DNA of 64,000 nt from JAAUTG01 sp964458705 (GTDB taxonomy: Bacteria > Bacteroidota > Bacteroidia > Chitinophagales > Saprospiraceae): positions 18,767 through 82,766 of the forward strand of contig CAYWKD010000010.1 of NCBI GenBank assembly GCA_964458705.1, written 5' to 3'. A program made the position numbers and the translations under genes. Positions 8,517-18,064 of this stretch are shown in pieces. Every line of letters starts with the position of its first letter. Position 1 is the stretch's first letter. The notes beneath the pieces were generated by a model that was given only the letters and a program-made list of their open reading frames with translations, was not told the origin of the DNA and did not search any database.

Positions 8517-10985
8517 TTATCCTGGATCTACATCTACGCTTACTCTTACGTTAGAGCAGCCTTTATGATTGCGTAAGGCTTCACTAGCCTGCATAATCGT
8601 GGATTTAGCAAATTGAATCTTTTTGGGGTTGTGTTCTAGTTTCACCCAGTAATCTACCAAATAGAAAGTCCGAATGCGTCCAATGTAAGGAATAGCAGGT
8701 CCGATGACCCAGTTACCTAGTTTACTATTGAGTTGCTGTGCAAAAAATTTAGAAGCGAGGTTGAGCGTATCGGTTCGTTTGTGTTTCAAGGTAATGCGAA
8801 TGAGTCGAACATAAGGAGGATAAGCAAATTGCTTGCGCTCAGTAATTTCTTGATTAAAAAAGCCGTCAAAATCATTATCAATCACTTGCTTGATGGTGGG
8901 ATGTGCTGGATTGAAGGTTTGTATGACTACTTTGCCTTGTTTTTTTTTGCGTCCTGCTCGTCCACTCACTTGAGTCATTAATTGAAATCCTCGCTCACTG
9001 GCTCTAAAATCTGGGAAATGCAGTAACTGGTCGGCGTTCAAGATGCCTACCAATCCGACGTTTTCGAAATCCAAGCCCTTGGTTATCATTTGTGTACCTA
9101 CCAAGAGGTCAATTCGATTCTCCTCAAAATCTTGTAGTATTTGGAGTAAGCCATTTTTAGAGCGGGCAGTATCTAAATCCATTCTTGCTACTTTCGCTTC
9201 GGGTAGGAAGATTTTAATTTCATCCTCAATTTTTTCTGTGCCAAAGCCCTTCATGGAAAGCCCCACAACGCCACAAGCAGGGCAGGCTTCAGGAATACTC
9301 ATAGAGTGACCGCAGTAGTGGCACTTGAGCTGGTCAAAATATCTATGATAAGTCAAGCTAACATCACAATTTAAACACTGCTGATGCCAACCACAAGTGT
9401 CGCAATGCAACATCGGCGAATATCCCCTTCGATTTTGGAAGAGTATGGTTTGTTCATTGCGCTCAATAGTCGCCTTCATCTCGTCCATCAAAAGTGGGGT
9501 AAAAATGGACTGCATGGTTTTCTTTTTGGTGGCTTCTTGCATGTCAGCAATTAAAATCTCTGGTAGTGCAATGCCGCCAAATCGCTTTTTCATTTCTACC
9601 AGTCCATACTTTTTCTTGATTGTATTCTGATAAGACTCTACAGAAGGTGTGGCTGTGCCTAAAATAACTTTTGCCCCCCACTGCTGCGCCAGATAAATGG
9701 CGGTATCCCGACCTTGATAGCGAGGGTTGGGGTCATTTTGCTTGAAGGAAGGATCGTGTTCTTCATCTACTACGATGAGTCCTAAATCCTGAAAAGGCAG
9801 GAAAATACTAGACCTTGCACCAAGTATAATCGGTTTTCCAGCTATAACAGACTTCCATATATCCACTCGTTCGTTATTGCTCAAGCGCGAGTGATAAACA
9901 GCAATGTTTTCGCCAAAGATTTGTTGCAATCGATCAATAATCTGGGTAGTCAAGGCAATTTCAGGCAACAAATACAACACCTGCTTACCTCGCGCGATGT
10001 ATTGCTGGATGAATTCAGTATAGACTCTTGTCTTTCCACTTCCCGTTACCCCATGCAGTAAAGCAACGTTTTTTTTCTGAAATATCGCTTGGAGCTGTTC
10101 GATTGCTTGAACTTGCTGATCGGATAAGTCTTGCAACATTTCAAGTTCTTCTTCATAGCCTTTTACTCGACTAATCTCCAAATCGTATAATTCAAAAATG
10201 CCCTTCTTTTCTATTGTCTTCAACGTATTGGAGTCTGCATTTTCAACTGCTCCGTACAAATCACTTTTCCTTACATGTTCCTGCTGACGCTTCATTTGAA
10301 TGAATGCCATCAGCACACTGGTTTGCTTTTCGGAACGTTTGGTTAGTTCAAGAGCATCTTGCAGTAATTCTGGTTCAGAGCGATAGGGTTCTCGAAGTCG
10401 GACGCAAGCAATTTTCTGAGGTTTATATTTGACTTGTAAATCTTCTTTGAGATAAACTAATTTTTTTTCCAACAATCCTTTTAATAAACCATATGCCGTC
10501 TTCTGTTCAATAATATCTCTAACATCTGAAATGCTCAACTCAGTTCTGTGTCGTAGCGCTTCTAGCACCATAAATTCTTTATTGCTCAAGCCTTTGGTAT
10601 TAGGATCATAAAGAGGACTCAGTGTAATTCGAGTTTCACTTGCCAATTTCAAATTGGCGGGCAATGCAGCATTCATAACTTCTCCAATGGTGCAGCAATA
10701 GTAGCTACTCATCCACTGCCACAATTTCAATTGGTATTCATTGACAATAGGTGCTTCATCCAATACGGATAAGATGGGCTTGGGGCTTACTTGATCTGGA
10801 GTTTCTCGATGTATTTGAGCAACTATTCCCGAGTAGATTTTATTTTTTCCAAGATTAACCTCAACTCTCATTCCCGTTTTTAAGCAGGATACAAATTGCT
10901 CTGACACGGCGTAAGTATAGGTGTTTGGAATAGCTAAAGGCAGAATGACTTCCGCATAAATTGAAGTGGTTGAAAAAATACTCAA
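8517..10985 (-). CDS. priA: Primosomal protein N' (replication restart helicase PriA)
   Basis: PriA is the 3'-5' DNA helicase that reloads the replisome at stalled forks. The 822-residue protein has an N-terminal 3'-DNA-binding region and winged helix (about 1-280). The SF2 helicase core carries Walker A GVTGSGKT (312-319) and Walker B DEEH (407-410), followed by the PriA-specific RYQGRDTA. The zinc-binding insert shows paired Cys motifs (CDTCGWHQQC, CNC, CHYC, CPAC), and helicase motif VI lies in the RASERGFQL...SGRAGR stretch. All expected catalytic and metal residues are present. The length is slightly above the E. coli protein. The esterase gene lies upstream on the same strand but ends with its own terminator. 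Confidence 0.97.
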   Translation of the reverse strand: MSIFSTTSIYAEVILPLAIPNTYTYAVSEQFVSCLKTGMRVEVNLGKNKIYSGIVAQIHRETPDQVSPKPILSVLDEAPIVNEYQLKLWQWMSSYYCCTIGEVMNAALPANLKLASETRITLSPLYDPNTKGLSNKEFMVLEALRHRTELSISDVRDIIEQKTAYGLLKGLLEKKLVYLKEDLQVKYKPQKIACVRLREPYRSEPELLQDALELTKRSEKQTSVLMAFIQMKRQQEHVRKSDLYGAVENADSNTLKTIEKKGIFELYDLEISRVKGYEEELEMLQDLSDQQVQAIEQLQAIFQKKNVALLHGVTGSGKTRVYTEFIQQYIARGKQVLYLLPEIALTTQIIDRLQQIFGENIAVYHSRLSNNERVDIWKSVIAGKPIILGARSSIFLPFQDLGLIVVDEEHDPSFKQNDPNPRYQGRDTAIYLAQQWGAKVILGTATPSVESYQNTIKKKYGLVEMKKRFGGIALPEILIADMQEATKKKTMQSIFTPLLMDEMKATIERNEQTILFQNRRGYSPMLHCDTCGWHQQCLNCDVSLTYHRYFDQLKCHYCGHSMSIPEACPACGVVGLSMKGFGTEKIEDEIKIFLPEAKVARMDLDTARSKNGLLQILQDFEENRIDLLVGTQMITKGLDFENVGLVGILNADQLLHFPDFRASERGFQLMTQVSGRAGRKKKQGKVVIQTFNPAHPTIKQVIDNDFDGFFNQEITERKQFAYPPYVRLIRITLKHKRTDTLNLASKFFAQQLNSKLGNWVIGPAIPYIGRIRTFYLVDYWVKLEHNPKKIQFAKSTIMQASEALRNHKGCSNVRVSVDVDPG

Positions 10986-11167
10986 GTGTAATTTTTAAGA
11001 AAAAACGGCATAGCTGGTGGATAAGTTTAAGAGCATTAAATATATAAAGTATATCTACCCAATTGAAATCTAGTAGCTATTTACTAGAGTTTAAGACGAG
11101 GAGTTTAGAAAACTAAAGAATAAAAATTTTTCGAATCTTTAGAAATGTTGAATAATTGAAGTTTGAT

Positions 11168-11192
11168 TTGTTGAAAAGAGAATTTTCAACAA
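11168..11192 (-). terminator. Terminator hairpin of the esterase gene
   Basis: Perfect 10-bp arms TTGTTGAAAA (11168-11177) and TTTTCAACAA (11183-11192) with a 5-nt loop. It lies 45 bp past the esterase stop on the minus strand and about 180 bp before the priA start. Confidence 0.65.
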
Positions 11193-11236
11193 TCTGATTG
11201 CTGCTACATTGCGTGCTTTATGAAAAAAAATTCTAG

Positions 11237-12037
11237 CTATACTATAAACAACCATTTGTAGGCTTCTTTAAATGCCTTTGTCCAGAATTGTTCATTATGC
11301 TTTCCCTCTGGCATAATCTCAAAAAAGAGATCTTCATTGTGAAAGCCTGCTTGTAGGAGGGTATGGTAAAGGCGTTCGGTAGCTCTACTCACGTAATCTG
11401 GCTCTTTTCCACCAGATGCTAGAAAAAATTTGGAAACTGATTGAGCTTGTTTGCCCACCCTATCAACGTGCAAGAAAGCTTCTTCTGAAAACCACAAAGA
11501 AGGAGAAAAAATGCCGATTCGGCTAAAAATATGCTGATACTCAATTGCAGCATAGAGCGTAATCAGCCCTCCCATAGAGCTACCCACCATACCTGTATGA
11601 GCAGCATCGGGTAATGTTCTGAAATTTCTATCTATGTAAGGCTTTAGCACCTCGATGATGAACTTAACATAGGTACTCCCATTTCCGCCCATTTGGTTGT
11701 ATTCATTGAACCAAGGAGAATATTCTTTTATTCGTTCTTCTCCGTCCTGTGCATTTTCGATACCTACTATAATGACACGCTCATGACCTTCTTTAGATAG
11801 CTCATCAAGCGTATCTTCCACATGCCATTCTCCTGCAAAGCTAGCTTGCTCATCAAAAAGATTTTGACCATCGTGCATATAAATAACAGGATAGCGTTTC
11901 ATGGTTGCCTCATAATCTATTGGCAGGTACATCCAAACTTTCCTTTTTCTGTTCAACTCAGGAATTGTAAATGTATAGTCCAACACAAATACTTGCCCTT
12001 GCTGCCTTACTTTAGAATGATCTACTCGAAATCGCAT
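11237..12037 (-). CDS. Esterase of the enterochelin esterase-like alpha/beta hydrolase family (COG2819)
   Basis: A 266-residue cytoplasmic alpha/beta hydrolase; no signal peptide is seen. The nucleophile elbow is GSSMGG with Ser154. The family's MHDGQNLFDE motif is at about 54-63. Probable acid and base residues are Asp in GGKEPDYVS and His in EGKHNEQFW near the C-terminus, completing a Ser-Asp-His triad. Family members hydrolyse siderophore, acyl or feruloyl esters; the natural substrate here is unknown. It is probably monocistronic, with a candidate promoter at 12060-12067 and a terminator at 11168-11192. Confidence 0.87.
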   Translation of the reverse strand: MRFRVDHSKVRQQGQVFVLDYTFTIPELNRKRKVWMYLPIDYEATMKRYPVIYMHDGQNLFDEQASFAGEWHVEDTLDELSKEGHERVIIVGIENAQDGEERIKEYSPWFNEYNQMGGNGSTYVKFIIEVLKPYIDRNFRTLPDAAHTGMVGSSMGGLITLYAAIEYQHIFSRIGIFSPSLWFSEEAFLHVDRVGKQAQSVSKFFLASGGKEPDYVSRATERLYHTLLQAGFHNEDLFFEIMPEGKHNEQFWTKAFKEAYKWLFIV

Positions 12038-12059
12038 TGAATACGGTTGATGTGCCGAG

Positions 12060-12067
12060 CAAACATA
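12060..12067 (-). promoter_or_regulatory. Candidate -7 element for the esterase gene
   Basis: The minus strand reads TATGTTTG (TAnnTTTG), 22 bp before the esterase ATG. A TTG lies only 13 bp upstream, closer than the usual 17-23 bp, so the -33 box is doubtful. Confidence 0.4.
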
Positions 12068-12348
12068 GTAAGTTTCTGCTCAATAACTATTGCTCTTTTT
12101 ATAGATCGTTGTAAGGAACACATATAAACTCAACAAAAAGACTGCTTAATATATCAAGGTGGGATTAATTCTAAAAAAATAGCACTCGCTATGCACACTT
12201 TTACGCACTAATACGTTAGCTTAATTGAAAGAGACTGTTTCCATTCTAATTATGATTTATCAAGCTCTCCCAGTTGTCTCTTAGGTTTGAAAACAAAAAA
12301 AGTTATTTTAGTATAGCTCTTATTATATTTTAAAGAAATTGTCTAATA
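12068..12348. other. Intergenic stretch, nothing recognised
   Basis: The rest of the 311-bp divergent gap between the esterase and the lipoprotein gene. It is AT-rich with several short palindromic scraps. I see no ORF, RNA gene or clear promoter for the lipoprotein. Confidence 0.5.
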
Positions 12349-13842
12349 ATGAATAAAAGTCATTTAGTAGCCTCTCTTTTTTTAGTTGCAATATGGGTAA
12401 GTTCCTGCTCCGAATTGTCAGATATAGAGGGTATTGATAATAATCCTAAGTTTGCGTTTCCGCTAGTAGATAGTCAAATAAAGATGCAAGATATACTAGA
12501 GGGTTTTGATAACAACTCGACCTTATTAGTTGATGCTGACGGATTGCTTCGCTTTTTCTATAGAGGAGATACGATTGTAAGAAATAGTCAGGAAGTGTTC
12601 GATGGTATCAATTCAGCTATTCCTCCGCTTATTCCTGTTATTGACAAATATTTTGGCTTCCCGATTTCTACTGCTGAAATTGATGTTGACCTCATTAAAT
12701 TTGAGGGGGGACGATTAGATTATTCTTTTTTCAATAATAATTCTAATCAGGTTACGCTAACGGTTACTGTACCGCAAATAACAATTAACGACGAAGCTCT
12801 TTCTCAAACGCATACCGTTGCTGCTTTTTCTAACCTTCCGCTTAATTCCTTTAGCTTGGTTGGAGCAGCACTGCGTCCATTGAATGACTCTATTTATTTT
12901 CAATATGAAGCAATAGATGAAAACGGACTTTCTGTAAGCGTGAGCAATTTTTTCCTCGCCCCCAAAAATTTAGATTTTACTTATTTTGAAGGTATATTAG
13001 GTGCTCAAATATTTGAAAGTGAGCAAGATACACTGGAAATTGACTTCTATGATAGTTGGACAAATGGAGAAGTTTATTTTGAATCACCTGCCGTTACTAT
13101 TAACATTCAAAATTCTTTTGGTTTTCCAGCAACTGCTCTAGTAGAGTTATTTGATGTCATAACCGTAGATCAAACAACGCTCCCACTTCAAAGCACCTAT
13201 GTTGAAAGTGGCTTTGAATTTAATTATCCTTCTTTTGAAGAAGTGGGACAGGTAAAATCAACAGCTTTTACATTCGATCAAGAAAACTCTAATATTGTTT
13301 CTATTATTGGGGCAGGTCCTACAGCCTTAATCTATGATATTGATGCCATTCCAACGCCAAATGTGGATGTAGCCGGCTTCATCACCGATTCTAGCTATTT
13401 TGCATATAGCATTGATGCCGAATTTCCCTTTTTCGGTGCGGCGCGAAATTTCAGTGTGAGTGATACAACAGCTATTGATGTAGCTGATTACAAAGAAGCA
13501 AAAAGTATTGATTTTAAGTCTATTATCACTAATAATATACCATTAGGAACAACGCTGCAAGGCTACTTCTTGAATGATGAGAATTTAATTTTAGACTCTC
13601 TTTTTAACACTCCTCAGCAGTTTATTGCTCCAGCGGAAGTAAATACCGATGGCATTGTAACAAAGGCGAGTGAGACGACAATATTTTCTAAATTTGAGGC
13701 AATGCGGATTGAAAATATAAGTAGTGCTACAAAATTGGTCTTGAGTACGTCTTTTTCTACTTTCAACGAAGGAAAACAGACCGTTAAAATATTTGATATT
13801 CAAGACCTTAGTATAAAAATTGGAACTATTGTAGAACTCTAA
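12349..13842 (+). CDS. Lipoprotein of unknown function
   Basis: A 497-residue protein with a type II signal peptide: a hydrophobic stretch at 5-17 and lipobox V-S-S-C with Cys20 as the lipidated residue. The mature protein is acidic, beta-strand-rich and free of recognisable catalytic motifs. It repeatedly alternates short strands with Asp/Asn-rich turns, as in surface or periplasmic Bacteroidota lipoproteins. I do not recognise the family. It sits 30 bp upstream of a DUF5723-type barrel on the same strand, so the two are probably co-transcribed and may work together at the outer membrane; that is inference. Confidence 0.8.
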   Translation: MNKSHLVASLFLVAIWVSSCSELSDIEGIDNNPKFAFPLVDSQIKMQDILEGFDNNSTLLVDADGLLRFFYRGDTIVRNSQEVFDGINSAIPPLIPVIDKYFGFPISTAEIDVDLIKFEGGRLDYSFFNNNSNQVTLTVTVPQITINDEALSQTHTVAAFSNLPLNSFSLVGAALRPLNDSIYFQYEAIDENGLSVSVSNFFLAPKNLDFTYFEGILGAQIFESEQDTLEIDFYDSWTNGEVYFESPAVTINIQNSFGFPATALVELFDVITVDQTTLPLQSTYVESGFEFNYPSFEEVGQVKSTAFTFDQENSNIVSIIGAGPTALIYDIDAIPTPNVDVAGFITDSSYFAYSIDAEFPFFGAARNFSVSDTTAIDVADYKEAKSIDFKSIITNNIPLGTTLQGYFLNDENLILDSLFNTPQQFIAPAEVNTDGIVTKASETTIFSKFEAMRIENISSATKLVLSTSFSTFNEGKQTVKIFDIQDLSIKIGTIVEL

Positions 13843-13872
13843 TTTAGCAGCAAAATCAAAGTTTAAAGCTCA

Positions 13873-15210
13873 ATGAAACAGCAAACTCTAGTCTTTATAT
13901 CTCTAGTCTTTTTGACTCACCTTTCTGCTCAAAATGAAACCCAATTAGCAATCTTGGACAACCTTTGGCAGGCTAATCGCATCAATCCAGCTTTGGTTCA
14001 AGCCAATAAAGTAACGATCGGATTGCCAAGTGTTTACAATAATTTGCTGATTGAAAATGCGAGCTTAAATAAACTAATCCAACAAGATGGTAGTAATGGA
14101 AATGTAATCACACTCGATCGAGTATTAGATGATTTAGACAATGAAAACAACATCAGGAATAGCTTTAAAGCAGAAACACTCAGTATTGGCTTTTGGGCAG
14201 GAAAATTTCACTTTAGTGCATCTCATACTCTGAATACAAACGCCTATTTGAACTATCCAAAAGAATTGGCAGAGGTGATCTGGAACGGTAATGTCGCATT
14301 TATAGGAGAAACAGTTGACATCAGCCATGATTTACAGCTAATGTCCTACAGCGAAGCTGCAATAGGTGTTGCATTTAAGGTAAATAAACAATTGACTTTG
14401 GGAGGAAGGGTTAAGTTCCTGAATGGGCTAGGTGATGTTTCTACTACTCGAAATAATCTTTCATTATTTACTGACGACGATATATATGAGATTTCTTTAT
14501 TGGCTGATTATGAATTAAATAGCTCTTCTTTTTTTAAGTACAATGGCTTAGACGACTTGGACAATGCCGTTGAATTTGGTCAAGTCGTGTTCAATGACTT
14601 CTTCACGCCTAACCGTGGCGTAGCTTATGATTTTGGAGCGACTATTCAATTCGAGCAATTACGCATTGGGTTGAGTATATTAGATATCGGCAGTATAGAA
14701 TGGAAAGATGAAGTGAATAATTACAAACTGCAAGATACTTACGAATATGCGGGACTAGATATAGCAAGAGACTATTTCAATAATTCACTTTCTTTCAAAA
14801 ATGCAGTAGATTCTCTGAAGGCCATTTTTGAAATCGAAGCCACTCAAAATAACTACACCACTGAACTGCCTACTCAATATTATGTTGTTGCTTCCTATCC
14901 GATCAATGATCGTTGGAGGGTTGGTGCATCTTTCTATGGCGAAAATTATCGCAGTGAGTTTAAACCTGCCGTTGGTCTGCAAGGGCAATATAAATGGTCC
15001 GATATGCTATCAACAGGATTGCATTATTCTGTCTATAATGAGCGCTTTGATCACATTGGATTAAACATAATTGCAAATTTAGGCTTTATTCAAATATTTG
15101 GAATGACCAATGATGTCATTGCGGCGATTGATGCAAAGAACAGCGATCATTTTGACTTTCGATTTGGGCTTAATTTTGTGTTGTATCCTCCCAAAGGAGA
15201 TGAATTATAA
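13873..15210 (+). CDS. DUF5723-type outer-membrane beta-barrel protein
   Basis: A 445-residue exported protein with a signal peptide (1-19, ending LSAQ). The features match the DUF5723 family of Bacteroidota: an N-terminal RINPALVQ segment, an INDRWRVGASF-type strand, and regularly alternating amphipathic strands. The last strand, FDFRFGLNFVLYPP, ends near the C-terminus as in outer-membrane barrels. The function of this family is unknown. It directly follows the lipoprotein gene and probably forms an operon with it. The next gene, another small exported protein, is 90 bp downstream. Confidence 0.8.
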   Translation: MKQQTLVFISLVFLTHLSAQNETQLAILDNLWQANRINPALVQANKVTIGLPSVYNNLLIENASLNKLIQQDGSNGNVITLDRVLDDLDNENNIRNSFKAETLSIGFWAGKFHFSASHTLNTNAYLNYPKELAEVIWNGNVAFIGETVDISHDLQLMSYSEAAIGVAFKVNKQLTLGGRVKFLNGLGDVSTTRNNLSLFTDDDIYEISLLADYELNSSSFFKYNGLDDLDNAVEFGQVVFNDFFTPNRGVAYDFGATIQFEQLRIGLSILDIGSIEWKDEVNNYKLQDTYEYAGLDIARDYFNNSLSFKNAVDSLKAIFEIEATQNNYTTELPTQYYVVASYPINDRWRVGASFYGENYRSEFKPAVGLQGQYKWSDMLSTGLHYSVYNERFDHIGLNIIANLGFIQIFGMTNDVIAAIDAKNSDHFDFRFGLNFVLYPPKGDEL

Positions 15211-15300
15211 AAAAAGATGCTTTTAAACCCTCAGTCCCCTGTAAAATCTATCGTATCTTGCGCACTGTTATATAATTAGAGCAATTTAACCATTTAGCGG

Positions 15301-15987
15301 ATGCAGATTTCTAAATTACTTTTTGTCGTTGTTCTACTTTTCGGCACTCTAAGCCTTGAGGGTCAAATCAATATTGTTGCGGGTTATAATGGTGGTTACA
15401 CACAGGCTGATAACTACAACAATATACTGGCTCGTCATAACCTTTCCCAAGATAGCCTTGAGCAAAGCTATGAAGACTTGCATTTTTTGAATGGCATAAC
15501 AGTGGGATTAAATTATCGAATTGATGATATAAGTATTGAAGCCCTCTGGATTGAAAGAAGCCGTCAGCTAAGAACAAGAGGAATAGATGTTGAGACTGGG
15601 AGATTGTTTACAAATGATATTTCAAATCGCTTACGCACCATCTCGTTTGGGCTAAATGCGCATTTAAAAAACTTCATAGTTGGAGGCACAATTAATGCCG
15701 ATCTTTTACGCATTAATTATGATACTCGAACAACCGAAGAGACTACTCTAACAAAACAAAATGACTATAGTAGCCGTTTTTATGCTGGTTTTTTTGTTAA
15801 AGCAAATCAAGCACTTTCTATCTCTTTACGTCCTTACGTTCAAATACCTTGGAATAGTTTTGATTTAAGTGATTTGGATCAGGCGCTCAATGGTACTCAA
15901 GACAAGGTAGAGGAAGACTTTATGCACTTTGGTATTAGTTTGTACATTTATAATGGATCACAAAAGAACCAACGCTATCGTTATTAG
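15301..15987 (+). CDS. Small exported beta-barrel-like protein
   Basis: A 228-residue protein with a signal peptide (about 1-22, ending SLEGQ). The mature part alternates polar and hydrophobic residues in about eight strand-like stretches (for example LNGITVGLNYRI, ISFGLNAHL, FYAGFFVKA, MHFGISLYIY). This suggests a small outer-membrane barrel of the OmpX/porin-like kind. No specific family is recognised. It follows the DUF5723 gene by 90 bp on the same strand and may belong to the same transcript. Confidence 0.72.
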   Translation: MQISKLLFVVVLLFGTLSLEGQINIVAGYNGGYTQADNYNNILARHNLSQDSLEQSYEDLHFLNGITVGLNYRIDDISIEALWIERSRQLRTRGIDVETGRLFTNDISNRLRTISFGLNAHLKNFIVGGTINADLLRINYDTRTTEETTLTKQNDYSSRFYAGFFVKANQALSISLRPYVQIPWNSFDLSDLDQALNGTQDKVEEDFMHFGISLYIYNGSQKNQRYRY

Positions 15988-16152
15988 GGAGCAGATATTC
16001 GATAACTTTGTAATGATCAATGTATTGACTTATTTGTGTACACTCTATTAGTCCTTTTTTAATTTTCACTAGTCGTTTATTTTGGATGATCAGTCATCAA
16101 GTATTGATTTTTGATCGTAAAAGTGTTATTTTTATCAAAATTTAAGTGCACA

Positions 16153-16377
16153 ATGAAGAAAAAAGTAGTTCAACCGTTTTTGATTATCCTTCTGTTTGTA
16201 ATAAGTTTATTGTCAGTAGCTTGTTTGAATACCTATTTAAACGAAAGGGTGACGCTAAATTTACCAACTGAGCAAACAGAGATTATGGGTGAGCAAGAAT
16301 ATGAGCTGCCTGACGTTGCGTTAATTAAAAAGATAATTCGCCTAGCCCACGCTGCCTTCATACCAGTTTTAGAATAG
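16153..16377 (+). CDS. Small single-helix membrane protein, unknown
   Basis: I prefer the ATG at 16153, which gives 74 residues starting MKKKVVQPF, a typical positively charged N-terminus before a hydrophobic helix (about 8-24). An upstream in-frame ATG at 16111 would add a charged 14-residue lead-in. The helix ends SVACLN, so a lipoprotein is possible (A-C junction) but not certain. The remaining 50 residues are mostly polar and end hydrophobic. It has no recognised homologue and no operon partner; the next gene is convergent. Confidence 0.5.
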   Translation: MKKKVVQPFLIILLFVISLLSVACLNTYLNERVTLNLPTEQTEIMGEQEYELPDVALIKKIIRLAHAAFIPVLE

Positions 16378-16388
16378 GCTATTCGGTT

Positions 16389-17276
16389 TCATACACTACG
16401 TTTTTTCCAGTAGCGCATAAGACCACTTACGCTCATCCATGAAGGATTAGCTTTCTCATACTTTTCCAGTTCTAGTTCTGACTGAATGCCTGAATTTATT
16501 AATTGCGTTTTAACATAAGCCTGGAACTTGGTTGTCACTGTTGCTGGATCGGTTTGTGCTTCATAGTAGGGCTTCATCCAATTTGCCCAATCGAGTAGTT
16601 GTGCTTCTAGCTGTGTTAGATGTGCATAAATATCCGATACCCTTCCAAAATGAGTCAAATAAAGAGCAGTGGCGTTTTCATCTCTTAAGATTCTGATAGA
16701 ATTTTGCCAGTCTTCTACATTGATATCAGGTGGTGGGCAGGGTGGTACGACAACACCGTCGTTTATTTTTACACCGCCTACATCACCTGTGATGATTTCA
16801 TTCCCAATTTTCCATGCGATGTGATGCACGGCGTGTCCAGGCGTATGCAGTGCTTTAAGCGTTACATCTCCAATTGTGAGAATTTCTTCATGCGCTACTG
16901 TTTTTAGTTGTTGCGAAGGGATTCCTTCCATTCTGCCCCACAAATACTCCATCTTGTCCTGGTAAATTCGTTTGGCAGAATTATATAGTTTTTCTGGCTG
17001 GTGTAAATGCTTCTCGCCGTATGGATGAACATAGATCGTTGCACCATTTTCCGCCAATGCCCATGCTGCACCAGCATGGTCGAAGTGGATATGCGTCAGA
17101 AAAACGTGCTTGATATCAGATAGAGCTACGCCTCTTTTGGTGAGTTCATTTTTTAGAGTCTCAAAAGTAGAATAGGGACCTGTTTCAAATAATAAGTAGC
17201 CTTCGCTAGAGGGCACTAAAAATGCGGCAATAGTCTCTTTACTACCGAGGAAGTTTAAATCTAATATTTCTATCAT
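16389..17276 (-). CDS. MBL-fold metallo-hydrolase
   Basis: A metallo-beta-lactamase-fold hydrolase with the metal-binding HxHxDH motif at His62-His64-Asp66-His67 (THIHFDHAG) and downstream ligands in HTPGHAVHH and a later Thr-His (YLTHFG). The start at 17276 gives 295 residues beginning MIEILDLNF. An in-frame ATG at 17297 would overlap the candidate -7 element at 17295-17302, so the shorter start is preferred. The family covers glyoxalase II-like thioesterases and other hydrolases; the substrate is unclear. It is probably monocistronic. Confidence 0.87.
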   Translation of the reverse strand: MIEILDLNFLGSKETIAAFLVPSSEGYLLFETGPYSTFETLKNELTKRGVALSDIKHVFLTHIHFDHAGAAWALAENGATIYVHPYGEKHLHQPEKLYNSAKRIYQDKMEYLWGRMEGIPSQQLKTVAHEEILTIGDVTLKALHTPGHAVHHIAWKIGNEIITGDVGGVKINDGVVVPPCPPPDINVEDWQNSIRILRDENATALYLTHFGRVSDIYAHLTQLEAQLLDWANWMKPYYEAQTDPATVTTKFQAYVKTQLINSGIQSELELEKYEKANPSWMSVSGLMRYWKKRSV

Positions 17277-17294
17277 GCTACAATTGTTTCTCAA

Positions 17295-17302
17295 CAAATA
17301 TA
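17295..17302 (-). promoter_or_regulatory. Candidate -7 element for the MBL hydrolase
   Basis: The minus strand reads TATATTTG (TAnnTTTG), 18 bp before the ATG at 17276. Initiation about 6-7 bp further on would leave a leader of about 12 nt. No clear -33 box is visible. Confidence 0.4.
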
Positions 17303-17518
17303 TTCAAATTTATAGGAATTTACCACTTTGAATATCTGAAAGACAGCGATATAAACAGCTTGGCTTAAACTAAAAGTAATCTTCTAACTCCTCAGTTCTC
17401 AATAGTTGCTCAAATTCAAGCATTTTATTTTGTAAGTTTCTGAAACATATTTTCTACTCATTCATTTTATTGAGGTAAAGTCAAATTGACAATTCATTTC
17501 AATAATAAATTTAAGAAC

Positions 17519-17989
17519 ATGGCGATCAAAATTGGCGAACAAGCTCCTGATTTTACTCTAACTTCCGATGCAAAAGAGCAGGTAACCCTTTCTAATCATA
17601 AAGGAAAAAATGTAGTGTTGTTGTTTTTTCCACTAGCATTTACGGGTGTGTGTACGACTGAACTCTGCACTATGCGTGATGATATTGCTGCTTATGAAGA
17701 ACTGGATGCGGACATTATTGCAATTTCTGTGGATTCTCCCTTTACTTTAGAGCGGTTCAAGCAAGAACAGAACTTGAACTTCCTGTTGCTTTCTGATTTC
17801 AATGCAGAAGTATCGGGTCAATATGATTCTTTATATGAGGACTTTGTGCTTGGCATGAAAAACGTTTCTAAACGTTCTGCATTTGTTATTGATAAAGATG
17901 GTGTAGTGCGTTATGCAGAAGTGCTAGAAAGTGCTGGAGATTTACCAAATTTTAATGCAATCAAAGAATCTCTGTCTCAATTGAATTGA
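17519..17989 (+). CDS. Peroxiredoxin (Bcp/AhpE-like)
   Basis: The ATG at 17519 gives 156 residues starting MAIKIGEQAPDFTL, the normal peroxiredoxin N-terminus. A possible start 33 bp upstream adds nothing recognisable. The active site FTGVCTTELC has peroxidatic Cys45 and a second Cys50, the same five-residue spacing as in 2-Cys Bcp/PrxQ proteins. The enzyme would reduce H2O2 or alkyl hydroperoxides with thioredoxin-type reductants in the cytoplasm. The clpS gene follows 75 bp downstream on the same strand. Confidence 0.9.
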   Translation: MAIKIGEQAPDFTLTSDAKEQVTLSNHKGKNVVLLFFPLAFTGVCTTELCTMRDDIAAYEELDADIIAISVDSPFTLERFKQEQNLNFLLLSDFNAEVSGQYDSLYEDFVLGMKNVSKRSAFVIDKDGVVRYAEVLESAGDLPNFNAIKESLSQLN

Positions 17990-18064
17990 TTACCTTAGCG
18001 TTAGACAATTTATTTGAACAAGATTTGAGAACAGAATATTCAGGCAACTGTAACAATAAGTAAT

